NCBI RefSeq assembly: GCF_016755875.1
Contig: NZ_BNED01000005.1
Location: 7,949,501 to 8,013,500, forward strand
DNA from: Streptomyces spororaveus
Lineage (GTDB): Bacteria; Actinomycetota; Actinomycetes; Streptomycetales; Streptomycetaceae
DNA length: 64,000 nt
Direction: 5' to 3'
Shown here in pieces: positions 53,656-62,168 of the stretch (position 1 is the stretch's first letter; every line of letters begins with the position of its first letter). The position numbers and the translations under genes were made by a program. A model generated the notes under the pieces. That model was not told the origin of the DNA and searched no databases. It worked only from the letters and a program-made list of their open reading frames with translations.

Positions 53656-56094
53656 TTACCCGCCCTGGCCATTGTCTCCGTCAGCAGAGACCGCAGGGGC
53701 CGGGCCGGGCAGGCGGAGGCGTTTGAGGGCGAGGGCGTTGACGGCGACGATGACGCTGGATCCGGACATGGCCAGGGCGGCGATCTCGGGGCGGAGGATC
53801 AGGCCGGTGGAGGGTTCGAAGACGCCGGCGGCGATGGGCAGGGCGATGGCGTTGTAGCCGATGGCCCAGCCGAGGTTCTGGCGCATCTTGCGCACGGTGC
53901 CTCGGCCGATGCGCAGGGCGGTGGGGACGTCGAGGGGGTCGGAGCGCATCAGGACGAGGTCTGCGGTCTCGATGGCGACGTCGGTGCCGGCGCCGATGGC
54001 GATGCCGAGGTCCGCCTGGGCGAGGGCGGGGGCGTCGTTGACTCCGTCGCCGACCATGGCGACCTTGCGGCCGCCGCGCTGAAGTTCGGCGATGGTGGCC
54101 GCCTTGTCGCGGGGGAGGACCTCGGCGATGACGGTGTCGATGCCCAGGCGCTGCGCGATGCGTTCGGCGGTGGCCCGGTTGTCGCCGGTGAGCATGACGA
54201 CCTCGACGCCGAGGCCCTGCAGGTCGGCCACTGCGGCGGCGGAGGTTTCCCGGGGCGCGTCGGCGATGCCGATCAGAGCCGCCGCCCGGCCGTCCACAGC
54301 GGCGATGACGACCGTGCGGCCGGTGGCCGCCAGCTCCTCGCGACGAGCGGACACGGCCGCGAGATCGACACCTTCTCCTTCGATCAGGCGAAGGTTGCCG
54401 ACCGCGACCCGGTGGCCGTCCACCACGGCCGTCGCGCCATGGCCCGGCATGTTCTCGAAGTGGCGGGCCTGCGCAGCGGCGATGGCGCGCGTGGCGGCGT
54501 ATCGTACGACCGCGTCGGCCAGCGGATGCTCGGATTCCCGCTCGACGGCCGCAACCAGCCGCAGTACCTCGTCCTCGTCGCCACCGACGCTGATCACGTC
54601 CGTCACTTCGGGTTCGCCTCGGGTGAGGGTGCCGGTCTTGTCCATGACCACGGTGTGGATGCCGGCGGACGCCTCCAGAGCCATCGCGTTCTTGAACAGC
54701 ACACCCCGCCGAGCGCCCAAACCCGCACCAACCATGATCGCCGTGGGGGTGGCCAGGCCCAGCGCGTCCGGGCAGGTGATGACGACCACGGTGATGGCGA
54801 AGAGCATGGCCGAGCTGAAGGGCCGGTCGGTGGCGAGCAGCCACACGGCGAGAGTGAGCGCGCCCCCGACGAGGGCGACGAGGACGAGCCAGAACGCCGC
54901 CCGGTCGGCGAGCCGCTGGCCGGGGGCCTTGGAGTTCTGGGCCTCTTGGACGAGCTTGACGATCTGGGCCAGCGCCGTGTCCGCGCCGACCTTGGTCGCC
55001 CGTACGCGCAGTGTGCCGTTGGCGTTGAGCGTGGCGCCGACCACCGGGGATCCGGGGCCCTTGTGCACGGGCAGGCTCTCGCCAGTCACGGTCGACTCGT
55101 CGACCTCGCTCTCACCCTCCTCGACGACCCCGTCCGCGGCGATCTTCGTCCCCGGGCGTACGAGGAGCAGGTCCCCGGCAGCCACCTCGGCGGTGGCGAC
55201 CTCCACAGGCAGGCCGTCCCGCAGGACCACGGCTTTCGCCGGGGCCAGATCCAGGAGGGTGCGGATCGCGTCGTTCGCTCCGCCGCGGGCCCGCATCTCG
55301 AACCAGTGGCCCAGCAGAACGAAGGAGGCCAGCACGGTGGCCGCCTCGTAGAAGACGTCCCCGCCCCCCGTGAGGGTGACGATCAGGGAGTACAGCCAGC
55401 CGGCACCGACACCGACCGCCACGAGCACCATCATGTCCAGGGTCCGGGCACGTAGGGCCCCGACAGCGCCGCTGAAGAAGATCGAGCACGAATAGAAGAT
55501 CACCGGCAGGCTCAGCAGCAGCGCCCACACGTCCTGGCGCAGGCCGAACGGCACGGGCGCATGCCAGCCGAAGACCTCCTCGCCGATCGGCGACCAGACC
55601 ACGATCGGGACGGAGAACGCCACCGCGACCAGGAAGCGGTTGCGCATGTCCGCGACCATCGCAGCTATCGAGATCCCGCCGTGACCGCCGTGACCGCCGT
55701 GACCCATCGCCTCGTCGGGCGGAGGCCGGCCTGCGGCCCCCTCAGGTGCGCTGCGGATGCGCTCCGGAGGCGAGGCCGTGAACCCGGGTGGGTCCGGTTC
55801 CTGCATCGGATCGCAGATGTGCGAGGGCACCGACTGACCGGCGCAGTGGTAACCGCATGCGGTCACCCAGTTCCGCAACTCGGCGAGAGAGGTCCGCTGC
55901 GGGTCGAAGACGACCGTGGCCGACTGTGCCACGGGGTTGACTTCGACACCGAGCACGCCCGGCCGGCGTCCGAGTACAGCCGCGACCGTGCTCTGCTGGG
56001 TCGCGCAGACCATCCCTCGTACATCCAGCACCGCCGTGCTGCGCTCTTTGCCGGTCGTGTGGCGGTCTGCGGGGTGTGTCATGCCCTCGCTCAC
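53656..56094 (-). CDS. P1B-type heavy-metal (copper-like) ATPase, variant CPD motif
   Basis: An 812-residue P-type ATPase from the GTG at 56094; an ATG at 56082 is also possible. The N-terminal HMA-like domain has GMVCATQQ, so the second Cys of GMxCxxC is Gln33. A His/Gly stretch ([10 protein letters not shown]) precedes the first TM. The transmembrane metal motif is [10 protein letters not shown] (Cys441-Pro-Asp443), not CPC or CPH. The phosphorylation site is Asp485 in [16 protein letters not shown], the HP motif ([10 protein letters not shown]) and [10 protein letters not shown] are intact. It should export a metal, probably copper by context; specificity is uncertain given the CPD. Confidence 0.9.
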   Translation of the reverse strand: MSEGMTHPADRHTTGKERSTAVLDVRGMVCATQQSTVAAVLGRRPGVLGVEVNPVAQSATVVFDPQRTSLAELRNWVTACGYHCAGQSVPSHICDPMQEPDPPGFTASPPERIRSAPEGAAGRPPPDEAMGHGGHGGHGGISIAAMVADMRNRFLVAVAFSVPIVVWSPIGEEVFGWHAPVPFGLRQDVWALLLSLPVIFYSCSIFFSGAVGALRARTLDMMVLVAVGVGAGWLYSLIVTLTGGGDVFYEAATVLASFVLLGHWFEMRARGGANDAIRTLLDLAPAKAVVLRDGLPVEVATAEVAAGDLLLVRPGTKIAADGVVEEGESEVDESTVTGESLPVHKGPGSPVVGATLNANGTLRVRATKVGADTALAQIVKLVQEAQNSKAPGQRLADRAAFWLVLVALVGGALTLAVWLLATDRPFSSAMLFAITVVVITCPDALGLATPTAIMVGAGLGARRGVLFKNAMALEASAGIHTVVMDKTGTLTRGEPEVTDVISVGGDEDEVLRLVAAVERESEHPLADAVVRYAATRAIAAAQARHFENMPGHGATAVVDGHRVAVGNLRLIEGEGVDLAAVSARREELAATGRTVVIAAVDGRAAALIGIADAPRETSAAAVADLQGLGVEVVMLTGDNRATAERIAQRLGIDTVIAEVLPRDKAATIAELQRGGRKVAMVGDGVNDAPALAQADLGIAIGAGTDVAIETADLVLMRSDPLDVPTALRIGRGTVRKMRQNLGWAIGYNAIALPIAAGVFEPSTGLILRPEIAALAMSGSSVIVAVNALALKRLRLPGPAPAVSADGDNGQGG

Positions 56095-56229
56095 CTTCCA
56101 TCAAGGGTTCGTCTCCGCCTGTACAGCAGCCTGCGCTTCTGGTGAGGGCGCCGCAACGGCTGCTGCTACGCCGGGAGCCGGCGGGCGCCGCTGTGGTCGG
56201 CTCCGCACCGAGAGGGGCAGTCGGCGGGG

Positions 56230-56475
56230 TTGCTGGCGCTGGTCGCCCATCTGCTGCGCCGCTCCGTCGACTTGTTGGATCGGGTCACGTTTTCTCCCGC
56301 GGCGCTGCGAGCCGACCTGGGGTCCGAGCGGTATGCCCCTGCTTACCTCTTCGCGGCGTCCGAGCTGCTCGATCGGGCGGCGGATCTCCTCGCGGAATCG
56401 GCAACGCTTGTGCGCGACAACGAGCGGCGGTGGCGTGTGTTCGGCGCTCGCGTGCGCGGGCTGCGGTCCGGCTGA
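56230..56475 (+). CDS. Small helical hypothetical protein
   Basis: 81 residues from a TTG start; sequence such as HLLRRSVDLLDRVTFSPAAL and YLFAASELLDRAADLLAES looks like real helical protein with good codon bias. The start is unsure and the upstream ribosome site (GAGAGGGG) is 12 bases away. No family was recognised. 56095-56229 holds nothing else. Confidence 0.35.
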   Translation: MLALVAHLLRRSVDLLDRVTFSPAALRADLGSERYAPAYLFAASELLDRAADLLAESATLVRDNERRWRVFGARVRGLRSG

Positions 56476-56643
56476 AGCGGCTGCGTCGGGGGCGTCGTGC
56501 AGCGCGTCCGCTCACCTCGCGCAGACGGCCGACGATGCGTGGGCCGGCATGCGACCAGGCGTCAGGTTGTTGACGGCGGAGGGAGGGAGCCGTGCGGCTG
56601 CGCGTCGGCCTGGGCCGGGGCACAGACTGGTGGGGTGGGTGCC

Positions 56644-56772
56644 ATGGATACGATCGAGCTCAGGGGACTGACCAAGCGCTACGGGGCGGTGGTCGGGGTG
56701 GAGGGTTTCACGCTCGGCATGGGTCGGGGCGATCTGTACCGCAACGGCAAGGCGGAAGGGCGCGCGCCATGA
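56644..56772 (+). pseudogene. ABC ATPase with about 265 residues deleted in frame
   Basis: The ATG at 56644 opens MDTIELRGLTKRYGAVVGVE and then, after about 29 residues, continues with DLYRNGKAEGRAP, matching the very C-terminus of the intact ATPase (DLYRTGKTEDRP at 5083). The Walker A, signature and Walker B motifs are gone. The junction is in frame. Confidence 0.9.
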
Positions 56773-57376
56773 AGACGCGGTGGCCCCTGCTGTGGCTGGC
56801 ACTGCACAGGCGTCGGCGGATGCTGGTGGCCCTCGGGCGCTGGCCGCGGCCGCGGTGGCGGCCGACGTGGAATCAGGGACGATCGAGCTCGTCGTGGTGC
56901 GCCCCGTGAGCCGCAACCGGCTGCTTGCCGAGCGGACCGCTGCCGTGGTGATCGCCGCCCTCGCCCTCAACGCCGCAGCGACGCTGACGGTGGCGGCGGG
57001 CGTCTGGTTGTCCCCGGACATCCACCGGGACGTGCCGTTGAGCGGTGTCTTCGCGGCGGGGCTGATGGGGTGCGGCTTCGCGCTGTGCCTGGCCGGACCG
57101 GCCCTGGCCGTTTCGGCCTGGGGGAGCCGACGCGCGCAGGTGATCGGTGCGACGATCGCCATCGGGGCGGTCGGCTTCGCGGTGAACTTCATCGCGCTGG
57201 CCTGGTCGAAGGCGGCGCCCCTGCGTTTCATCAGCCCCTTCCACTACTACACACCGGGTGACGCGCTGGCACAGGGACATGTGCTGTGGCCGCAGCTGGT
57301 AGTTCTGGTCGGGGTCGGAGTCGTGGGGCTCGTTCTCGGCCACGCGTTGCTGATGAAGCGGGACCTGGCCCCGTAA
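56769..57376 (+). pseudogene. ABC-2 permease, N-terminal deletion and frameshift
   Basis: The start MKTRWPLLWLALHRRRRMLV resembles the intact permease (5083), then about 80 residues are missing. The remainder continues in another frame from ALAAAAVAADVESGTIELVV to LMKRDLAP, nearly identical in layout to the intact protein. With the broken ATPase it is a dead copy of the 4166-5901 pair. Confidence 0.9.
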
Positions 57377-57390
57377 GGCCGACATGGCGC

Positions 57391-58044
57391 TTACGCCGAG
57401 GCAGGGCCTTCGAGCCGGCAGTGCACGCCGACCACACCTTCGACGGCCCGGGCGAGGCGCGTGGCCACGGGGATGAGGTGCGGGTCGCGGGTCCTTCCCG
57501 ACAGGGTGACGATCCCGTGCGTGACGTCGACCGTGATGTCACGGTGCGAGAGGGGGAAGAGACGGTCGACGACCTCGCGGCGGACCTCGGCGGCCAGGTC
57601 GTCGTCGGCGCGGAGGAAGACCTTCAGGAGGTCGGCGCGGCTGACGATGCCGAGGAGGGTGCCGTCGGCGTCGACGACGGGAAGCCGTTTGATGTGGCGG
57701 TCGGCCATCAGGCGGGCGGCCTGGGGGAGCGTGGCGTCGGGGCGGATCGTGACGGCGGGTGTGGTCATCAACTGCTCGGCGCGGACCGATCCGGCCTTCG
57801 CGGTGTCGCCGAGGCGGCGCATCTGCTCGATGAGGCTCGGTCCGTGTTCGTGGAACTCCTCCTTGGTGAGGAGGTCGGCTTCGGAGACGACGCCGACGAC
57901 ATGGCCTTCGCCTTCGATGACCGGGACCGCGGTGACCTTCCAGCGCTCCATGGCGGTGGCGATCTCCTTGAATTCGGCGGCGGCGGTGACGGTGACGACG
58001 GTCTTCGTCATGACGTCGTTGACGGTGTACGGGGTGGAGGTCAT
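57391..58044 (-). CDS. CBS-pair plus BON domain protein
   Basis: A 217-residue protein; the ATG at 58042-58044 follows GAGGA. CBS1: VNDVMTKTVVTVT ... VVGVVSEADLL; linker KEEFHEHGPSLIEQM; CBS2: LMTTPAVTIRPDA ... LLGIVSRADLLKVFLRAD; BON: ITVDVTHGIVTLSGRTRD. It is most like the protein at 16138. It lies 9 bp downstream of the CNBD gene, so the two form one unit with boxes at 58593. Confidence 0.9.
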   Translation of the reverse strand: MTSTPYTVNDVMTKTVVTVTAAAEFKEIATAMERWKVTAVPVIEGEGHVVGVVSEADLLTKEEFHEHGPSLIEQMRRLGDTAKAGSVRAEQLMTTPAVTIRPDATLPQAARLMADRHIKRLPVVDADGTLLGIVSRADLLKVFLRADDDLAAEVRREVVDRLFPLSHRDITVDVTHGIVTLSGRTRDPHLIPVATRLARAVEGVVGVHCRLEGPASA

Positions 58045-58053
58045 GGCTGGTCC

Positions 58054-58515
58054 TCAGCGGGCGTAGGCGAGCGGCATGTCGCTGTGGTGGGGCGCGAACA
58101 GGTCGAGGATCCGGGTACGGGCCGAGTCGAGGCGACGGGCGATGACTGCGGCGACAGCGGTCGATATGCAACGGCCCACGGCGGCGTTCTCGTCGCAGAG
58201 CTTCCGTACGGCCTCGGCGTCGAATTCGAGTGCCCGAACGGGGTGAGTGGTGACGGCGCCGAGGTGCCAGGAGTAGGGCGGGACCATCCATGACCAGCCG
58301 AGGAGCTCTCCTGAACCGAGGGTGTCGACGACGGCGGCCTTGTGGCCGGGGACGTGCAGGTCGAGGTCGACGGTGCCGTTCTCGATGATCCAGAAGCGGT
58401 CGGCCCGCTGCCGTTCCTTGAAGATGCGGGTTCCGGCGGGGATGTCCACGCGGTGGGCGTGGGCGAGCAGAGCCTGGCGTGCTTCGGGTTCCATCTCGTC
58501 GAGGAGAGTGGTCAT
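58054..58515 (-). CDS. Cyclic-nucleotide-binding-domain protein without DNA-binding domain
   Basis: A 153-residue protein; the ATG at 58513-58515 follows CTGGAGG. It has the CNBD barrel: HRVDIPAGTRIFKERQRADR, FWIIENGTVDLDL and the binding loop LGSGELLGWSWMVPPYSWHL. A typical cNMP-binding Arg is not obvious, so the ligand may differ. No HTH follows. A broken copy lies at 13550-13862. Confidence 0.85.
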   Translation of the reverse strand: MTTLLDEMEPEARQALLAHAHRVDIPAGTRIFKERQRADRFWIIENGTVDLDLHVPGHKAAVVDTLGSGELLGWSWMVPPYSWHLGAVTTHPVRALEFDAEAVRKLCDENAAVGRCISTAVAAVIARRLDSARTRILDLFAPHHSDMPLAYAR

Positions 58516-58592
58516 GGTGTGCCTCCAGCCGTTCCCCTTCAGGGTCGTGCCGGTCTCTTGGGGTGCGGGAGGGCCTCGCGGTGCATACCGCA

Positions 58593-58607
58593 GGGCCCAT
58601 ACGGCCC
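58593..58607. promoter_or_regulatory. DosR/OsdR-like box upstream of CNBD-CBS unit
   Basis: GGGCCCATACGGCCC lies 78 bp from the CNBD start, between it and the end of the MBL gene. A partial GGGCCTCGCGGTGCA at 58571 may be the partner. Confidence 0.65.
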
Positions 58608-58610
58608 GGG

Positions 58611-60038
58611 TCAGCGGACCAGGACGGCCTCGCCGGATTTGGGTACGACGGCCGTCCATCCCAGCTCGTGGTCGATGCGGTCCCGTAGGGTCTCGGCGGC
58701 GGTCTCCTCGCCATGGACGAGGTAGGTGGTGTGTGGGGGCGGGGCGTCGCGCAGCCAGTCGATGATCTGGTCGGCGTCCGCGTGGGCGGAGAAGTGGGGT
58801 ACGTCGGCCACCTCGGCGCGTACGGGAACGTACTCGCCGAACATCTTGAGGGTGCGGACTCCGTCGACGAGGTCACGCGCCCGGGTGCCGGCCGCGGCGA
58901 AGCCGACGACCACGACAGCGTTGCGGGGGTCGGGCAGCAGCCGGTGCAGGTGGTGCAGGACCCGGCCGCCGGTGGCCATGCCGGCGGAGGAGACGATGAC
59001 CGCGGGGCCTGTGGTGCTGTTGATGTCGATGGACTCCTGGACGGTACGGGCGGCCAGGAAGGGCTCTGGGCTGAACACCGCCTCGCCCTGGGCCAGGATC
59101 TCGGGCCGCAGTTCGGGAGCGCGGGACCGCAGGGCGTCGCGGTACACGTCCAAGGCGGCCAGGGCCATGGGGCTGTCCACGTAGACGGGCACGTGGCGGG
59201 GCAGCGTGCCGTCGCCGCGCAGCTCGGCCAGCTCGTGCAGGACGACCTCGGTCCGGTCGATCGCGAACGCCGGGATGACGACGGTTCCTCCTCGCGACAG
59301 CGTTCGGGTGATCACGGCAGCGAACTCGCGCCGTGCCGTCTCGTGGTCGTGGCGGCGGTCGCCGTAGGTGGACTCCATCAGCAGCACGTCGGCGCCGGTG
59401 AACGGCTCCGGGGGCAGCAGCAGGGGGTGCCCGGGACGACCGAGGTCGCCACTGACGGCCAGGGTGTGGCCGTCCTCCAGCGTGAGGTGGGCCCAGGCTG
59501 AGCCGAGGATGTGTCCGCCGTGGTGCAGCTTCAGCTTCGTTCCGGCCATGATCTCGATCTCGCTGCCGACCTCGACCGGGTCGAAGAACTTCAACGTGTT
59601 CTCGACGTCCGAGTCGTCGTAGAGAGGCTTGGCGGGGCGGTGCTTGGACCAGCCGTGACGGTTGGCGTGCTCGGCGGCCTCCATCTGGAGGCGGGCACTG
59701 TCGCGGAGCACGATCTCGGCGAGGCGGGCCGTTCCGGGGGTGCAGAGGATCGGACCACGGAAGCCGTGCCGGACCAGTCGCGGCAGATAGCCACAGTGGT
59801 CCAGGTGAGCATGGGTCACGACCACGGCGCGGAGATCGGAGGCGTCGAAGCCGGGCTTGTCCCAGTTGCGACGGCGCAAGTCCGCGAAACCCTGGAAGAG
59901 CCCGCAGTCGACCAGGATGCGGGCGTGGTCGCTCTCGACGAGGAACTTGCTGCCGGTGACCGTGCGTACTGCACCGAGCAAGCGCAGGAGTGCGGGTCTG
60001 GGCGAGGCGGTAGCGGGGCGCGGGGCTGTCTCGGACAT
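58611..60038 (-). CDS. MBL-fold/beta-CASP metallo-hydrolase (RNase-like)
   Basis: A 475-residue protein; the ATG at 60036-60038 follows AAGGGAGG. The metal site THAHLDHCG is at residues 75-83 (His76, His78, Asp80, His81). Then come beta-CASP parts ([47 protein letters not shown]) and the RMMBL end [15 protein letters not shown] and TYLVHGEE. Such enzymes cleave RNA, like the CPSF/YSH1 group; a role in RNA turnover under stress is inferred. A decayed copy lies at 23285-23515. Confidence 0.93.
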   Translation of the reverse strand: MSETAPRPATASPRPALLRLLGAVRTVTGSKFLVESDHARILVDCGLFQGFADLRRRNWDKPGFDASDLRAVVVTHAHLDHCGYLPRLVRHGFRGPILCTPGTARLAEIVLRDSARLQMEAAEHANRHGWSKHRPAKPLYDDSDVENTLKFFDPVEVGSEIEIMAGTKLKLHHGGHILGSAWAHLTLEDGHTLAVSGDLGRPGHPLLLPPEPFTGADVLLMESTYGDRRHDHETARREFAAVITRTLSRGGTVVIPAFAIDRTEVVLHELAELRGDGTLPRHVPVYVDSPMALAALDVYRDALRSRAPELRPEILAQGEAVFSPEPFLAARTVQESIDINSTTGPAVIVSSAGMATGGRVLHHLHRLLPDPRNAVVVVGFAAAGTRARDLVDGVRTLKMFGEYVPVRAEVADVPHFSAHADADQIIDWLRDAPPPHTTYLVHGEETAAETLRDRIDHELGWTAVVPKSGEAVLVR

Positions 60039-60093
60039 GACCCGCCCTCCCTTCGGTAAGGGGATCCGGTTCTCACCATTGCACCGTGTGTAA

Positions 60094-60139
60094 GGGCCGA
60101 CAGGGGGCCGACAGGCCCACGCAGGGGACCGACCGGCCC
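60094..60139. promoter_or_regulatory. DosR/OsdR-like boxes in a divergent promoter
   Basis: GGGCCGACAGGCCC (60105-60118) and GGGACCGACCGGCCC (60125-60139), starts 20 bp apart; GGGCCGACAGGGGG (60094-60107) is a third, overlapping partial copy. They are 67-101 bp from the MBL start and 76-110 bp from the broken ADH start. Confidence 0.75.
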
Positions 60140-60214
60140 ATGCGCGGGCGGTCGAGCCCGGTCCAGCCTGGCGGTGCAACCTCCTTAACGTATGCAAGGG
60201 AAGAGGGGAGCGTC

Positions 60215-60440
60215 GTGAAGACACTCGCCTTCCAGGGCCTGGACAGACGCAGTCGGCGCGATCGGCCGACGCCGACGCCGTCACCGTCCGCGGCATCGAC
60301 GAGCGCATCGCCGAAGGCGACGTGCCCGAGGTGAATTCGGTCAGGATCCTCGGCACGGGACGTATCGGCCTGGCACCCATCGCGAACGCCGGTCTCCACA
60401 GCCCCGGCACACATTGTCACGGTTCCGGCCACCCAGCCCC
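60215..60440 (+). pseudogene. Zinc alcohol dehydrogenase relic with large deletions
   Basis: The GTG at 60215 (after GAGGGGAG) opens [13 protein letters not shown], like the start of Streptomyces Zn-ADHs. In another frame follow IAEGDVPEV and [21 protein letters not shown], corresponding to KGDVPEV and the GAGPIGLAA nucleotide fold. The zinc site region is deleted. It has a good promoter context but no usable frame. Confidence 0.65.
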
Positions 60441-60454
60441 GACACCGAGAGGAC

Positions 60455-61144
60455 GTGAAGACGATGAGGAGAACCCAGCACGAGCCGGGCGCCACAGAGG
60501 CGCCGGCCGGACGTACTGACCTCGGGCGGCGGATCGCCATGCACCGTGAGGAACTCGGCCTCACCCGGGACGAACTGGGTGAGCGCTGCGGCGCTGACGG
60601 CGCGTACATCACCTACCTGGAGGAACACGCGGCAGCGCCGGCGATCGGCTCCCTTCTGCGACTCGCCGACGCGCTCGGGACGACCGTCGCGGAACTCTCC
60701 GGCGCGACGACGGAGTACCCGCCAGGGAGAGGAACGGCCATGCTGGATGCCAAGCTGGTCGAGTTGTCCGAAGCCGAGTGCCGACGGCTGCTGTCCACGC
60801 ACGGCGTGGGCAGGGTCGCCGTCTTCACCCCGGAGGGTCCGGCGATATTCCCGGTCAACTACGTGGTGGCGGGCCGCGACATCGCATTCCGGACCTCGGG
60901 TGACGCGGTGCTTGCACGGGCCGCCGGCACCGAGGTGGCCTTCGAGGTCGACCATATCGACGACGCCACGCGCCTGGGCTGGAGCGTTATGGTCGTAGGC
61001 GAGGCGGGAGGCGTCACTGACGCGGAGGAGCTCGGTCGGCTTGACGCAGTCGCGTACTCCCTGCCCTGGGCCGGCGGCCCGCGGACCCATTGGATGAAGG
61101 TCACCGCGATCCGGATCACCGGACGCAGGGTGATCCGGCAGTGA
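60455..61144 (+). CDS. XRE-type HTH fused to a PPOX-fold domain
   Basis: A 229-residue protein; GTG at 60455 or ATG at 60464, with GAGAGG upstream. Residues about 22-80 form an XRE HTH (LGRRIAMHREELGLTRDELG, RCGADGAYITYLEEH). Residues about 96-225 form a PPOX split barrel (LLSTHGVGRVAVFTPEGPAI and FPVNYVVAGR). A flavin-binding sensor regulating nearby genes is an attractive inference. The start of the HAD relic overlaps its stop by 4 bp (GTGA). Confidence 0.88.
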   Translation: MKTMRRTQHEPGATEAPAGRTDLGRRIAMHREELGLTRDELGERCGADGAYITYLEEHAAAPAIGSLLRLADALGTTVAELSGATTEYPPGRGTAMLDAKLVELSEAECRRLLSTHGVGRVAVFTPEGPAIFPVNYVVAGRDIAFRTSGDAVLARAAGTEVAFEVDHIDDATRLGWSVMVVGEAGGVTDAEELGRLDAVAYSLPWAGGPRTHWMKVTAIRITGRRVIRQ

Positions 61145-61808
61145 GCCGGCTTCGAGCCGTCGTCCTGGATACAGAGGGGGTCCTGCTCGACTCCGCCGCG
61201 CTGCATGCCGTTGCGTGGAAGTCCGCTTTCGACGGCTGCCTCGACGGCTGGGCGGCGGGCACCGGCCGCCCGGCGCAGCTGCCTTTCGACGCCGAGCGGC
61301 AGTATCGGGAGATGCCGGACGGGAGACCCCGTCTCGATGGTCCGGGCCCGCACTCGAAGCGCTGCGTGCCCAGGGGATGCGATGTGCCGCCGCCTCGGCA
61401 TCCAGACATGGCCGCCCATTTGCTGCAGTCGGCCGCAATCGCCCCCTCGTCGACGTGCTCGTGGACGGGACGGATGCCCACCGGATGAACCTGGTGGGCA
61501 AGCCGGACCCCGCCCTGTTCCTCGAAGCGGTACGCCGGCTGCGCGTGGACCCCGTCGACGCGGCCATGGTCGAAGACTCCCTGGCCGGGGTGGAGGCAGG
61601 CCGACGCGGGCACTTCGGCCCGGTGATCGGCCTCGACCGGACCGGCGGCACGTCTGCCGCAGCGAACCTCCGGGCTCGCGGCGCGGATGCAATCACCCGG
61701 CACTCGGACCCCGAACGTGCGTCCGGCCTGCGAGAACGTTCCTACGTGGGGCTTTCGGGCGGTGGTGTGGCGGGTCCCTTCGTGACTGCTGCATACCGCC
61801 CGCCCTGA
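61141..61808 (+). pseudogene. HAD-family hydrolase (beta-phosphoglucomutase-like), frameshifted
   Basis: The first frame gives LRAVVLDTEGVLLDSAALHA (the second motif Asp is Glu), then MPDGRPRLDGP. The cap and later motifs resume in another frame: LEALRAQGMRCAAASASRHG, VGKPDPALFLEAVRRLRVD and AAMVEDSLAGVEAGRRG. A stretch of the cap domain is missing. Such HADs normally work with GH65 enzymes, and a GH65 gene is at the left end of the window. 61809-62090 shows nothing I recognise. Confidence 0.8.
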
Positions 61809-62094
61809 CTGGCACGTAGTGGCACTCTGGGGGCCGAGCTCTATGGCCTTGCCTCCCAGGACCGCCTGATCGCCCCAGTCACGAACCTGACGGCGTCCGG
61901 CAATCTCCCCGCGCAGACCTCACAACGACGCCGCCCGGCCGCACCCTGCGGTTCCAGGAGGCCGACGGGCCACGAGAAAACACAGGCTGGGAGCAGGCCA
62001 TGTGCCGACACGGATATTGGCCATGGCTGTGCCGGTCGCAGCTCACGCGCGCTGCCTGCCCCGACAGCCCGACGACACGCCGGACACGGTTTGA

Positions 62095-62118
62095 TTACTC
62101 ACTGTGCATATTGAGTAA
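62095..62118. promoter_or_regulatory. Inverted repeat upstream of the multicopper oxidase
   Basis: TTACTCA (62095-62101) and TGAGTAA (62112-62118) are perfect 7-bp arms with a 10-bp spacer in an AT-rich patch, 51 bp before the start at 62169. It looks like a dimeric repressor site; the regulator is unknown. Confidence 0.55.
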
Positions 62119-62168
62119 CGTTGAGTGAACAAACGGTCGACGCCCTCGGGCTGCAGAAGGCGAGAGAA

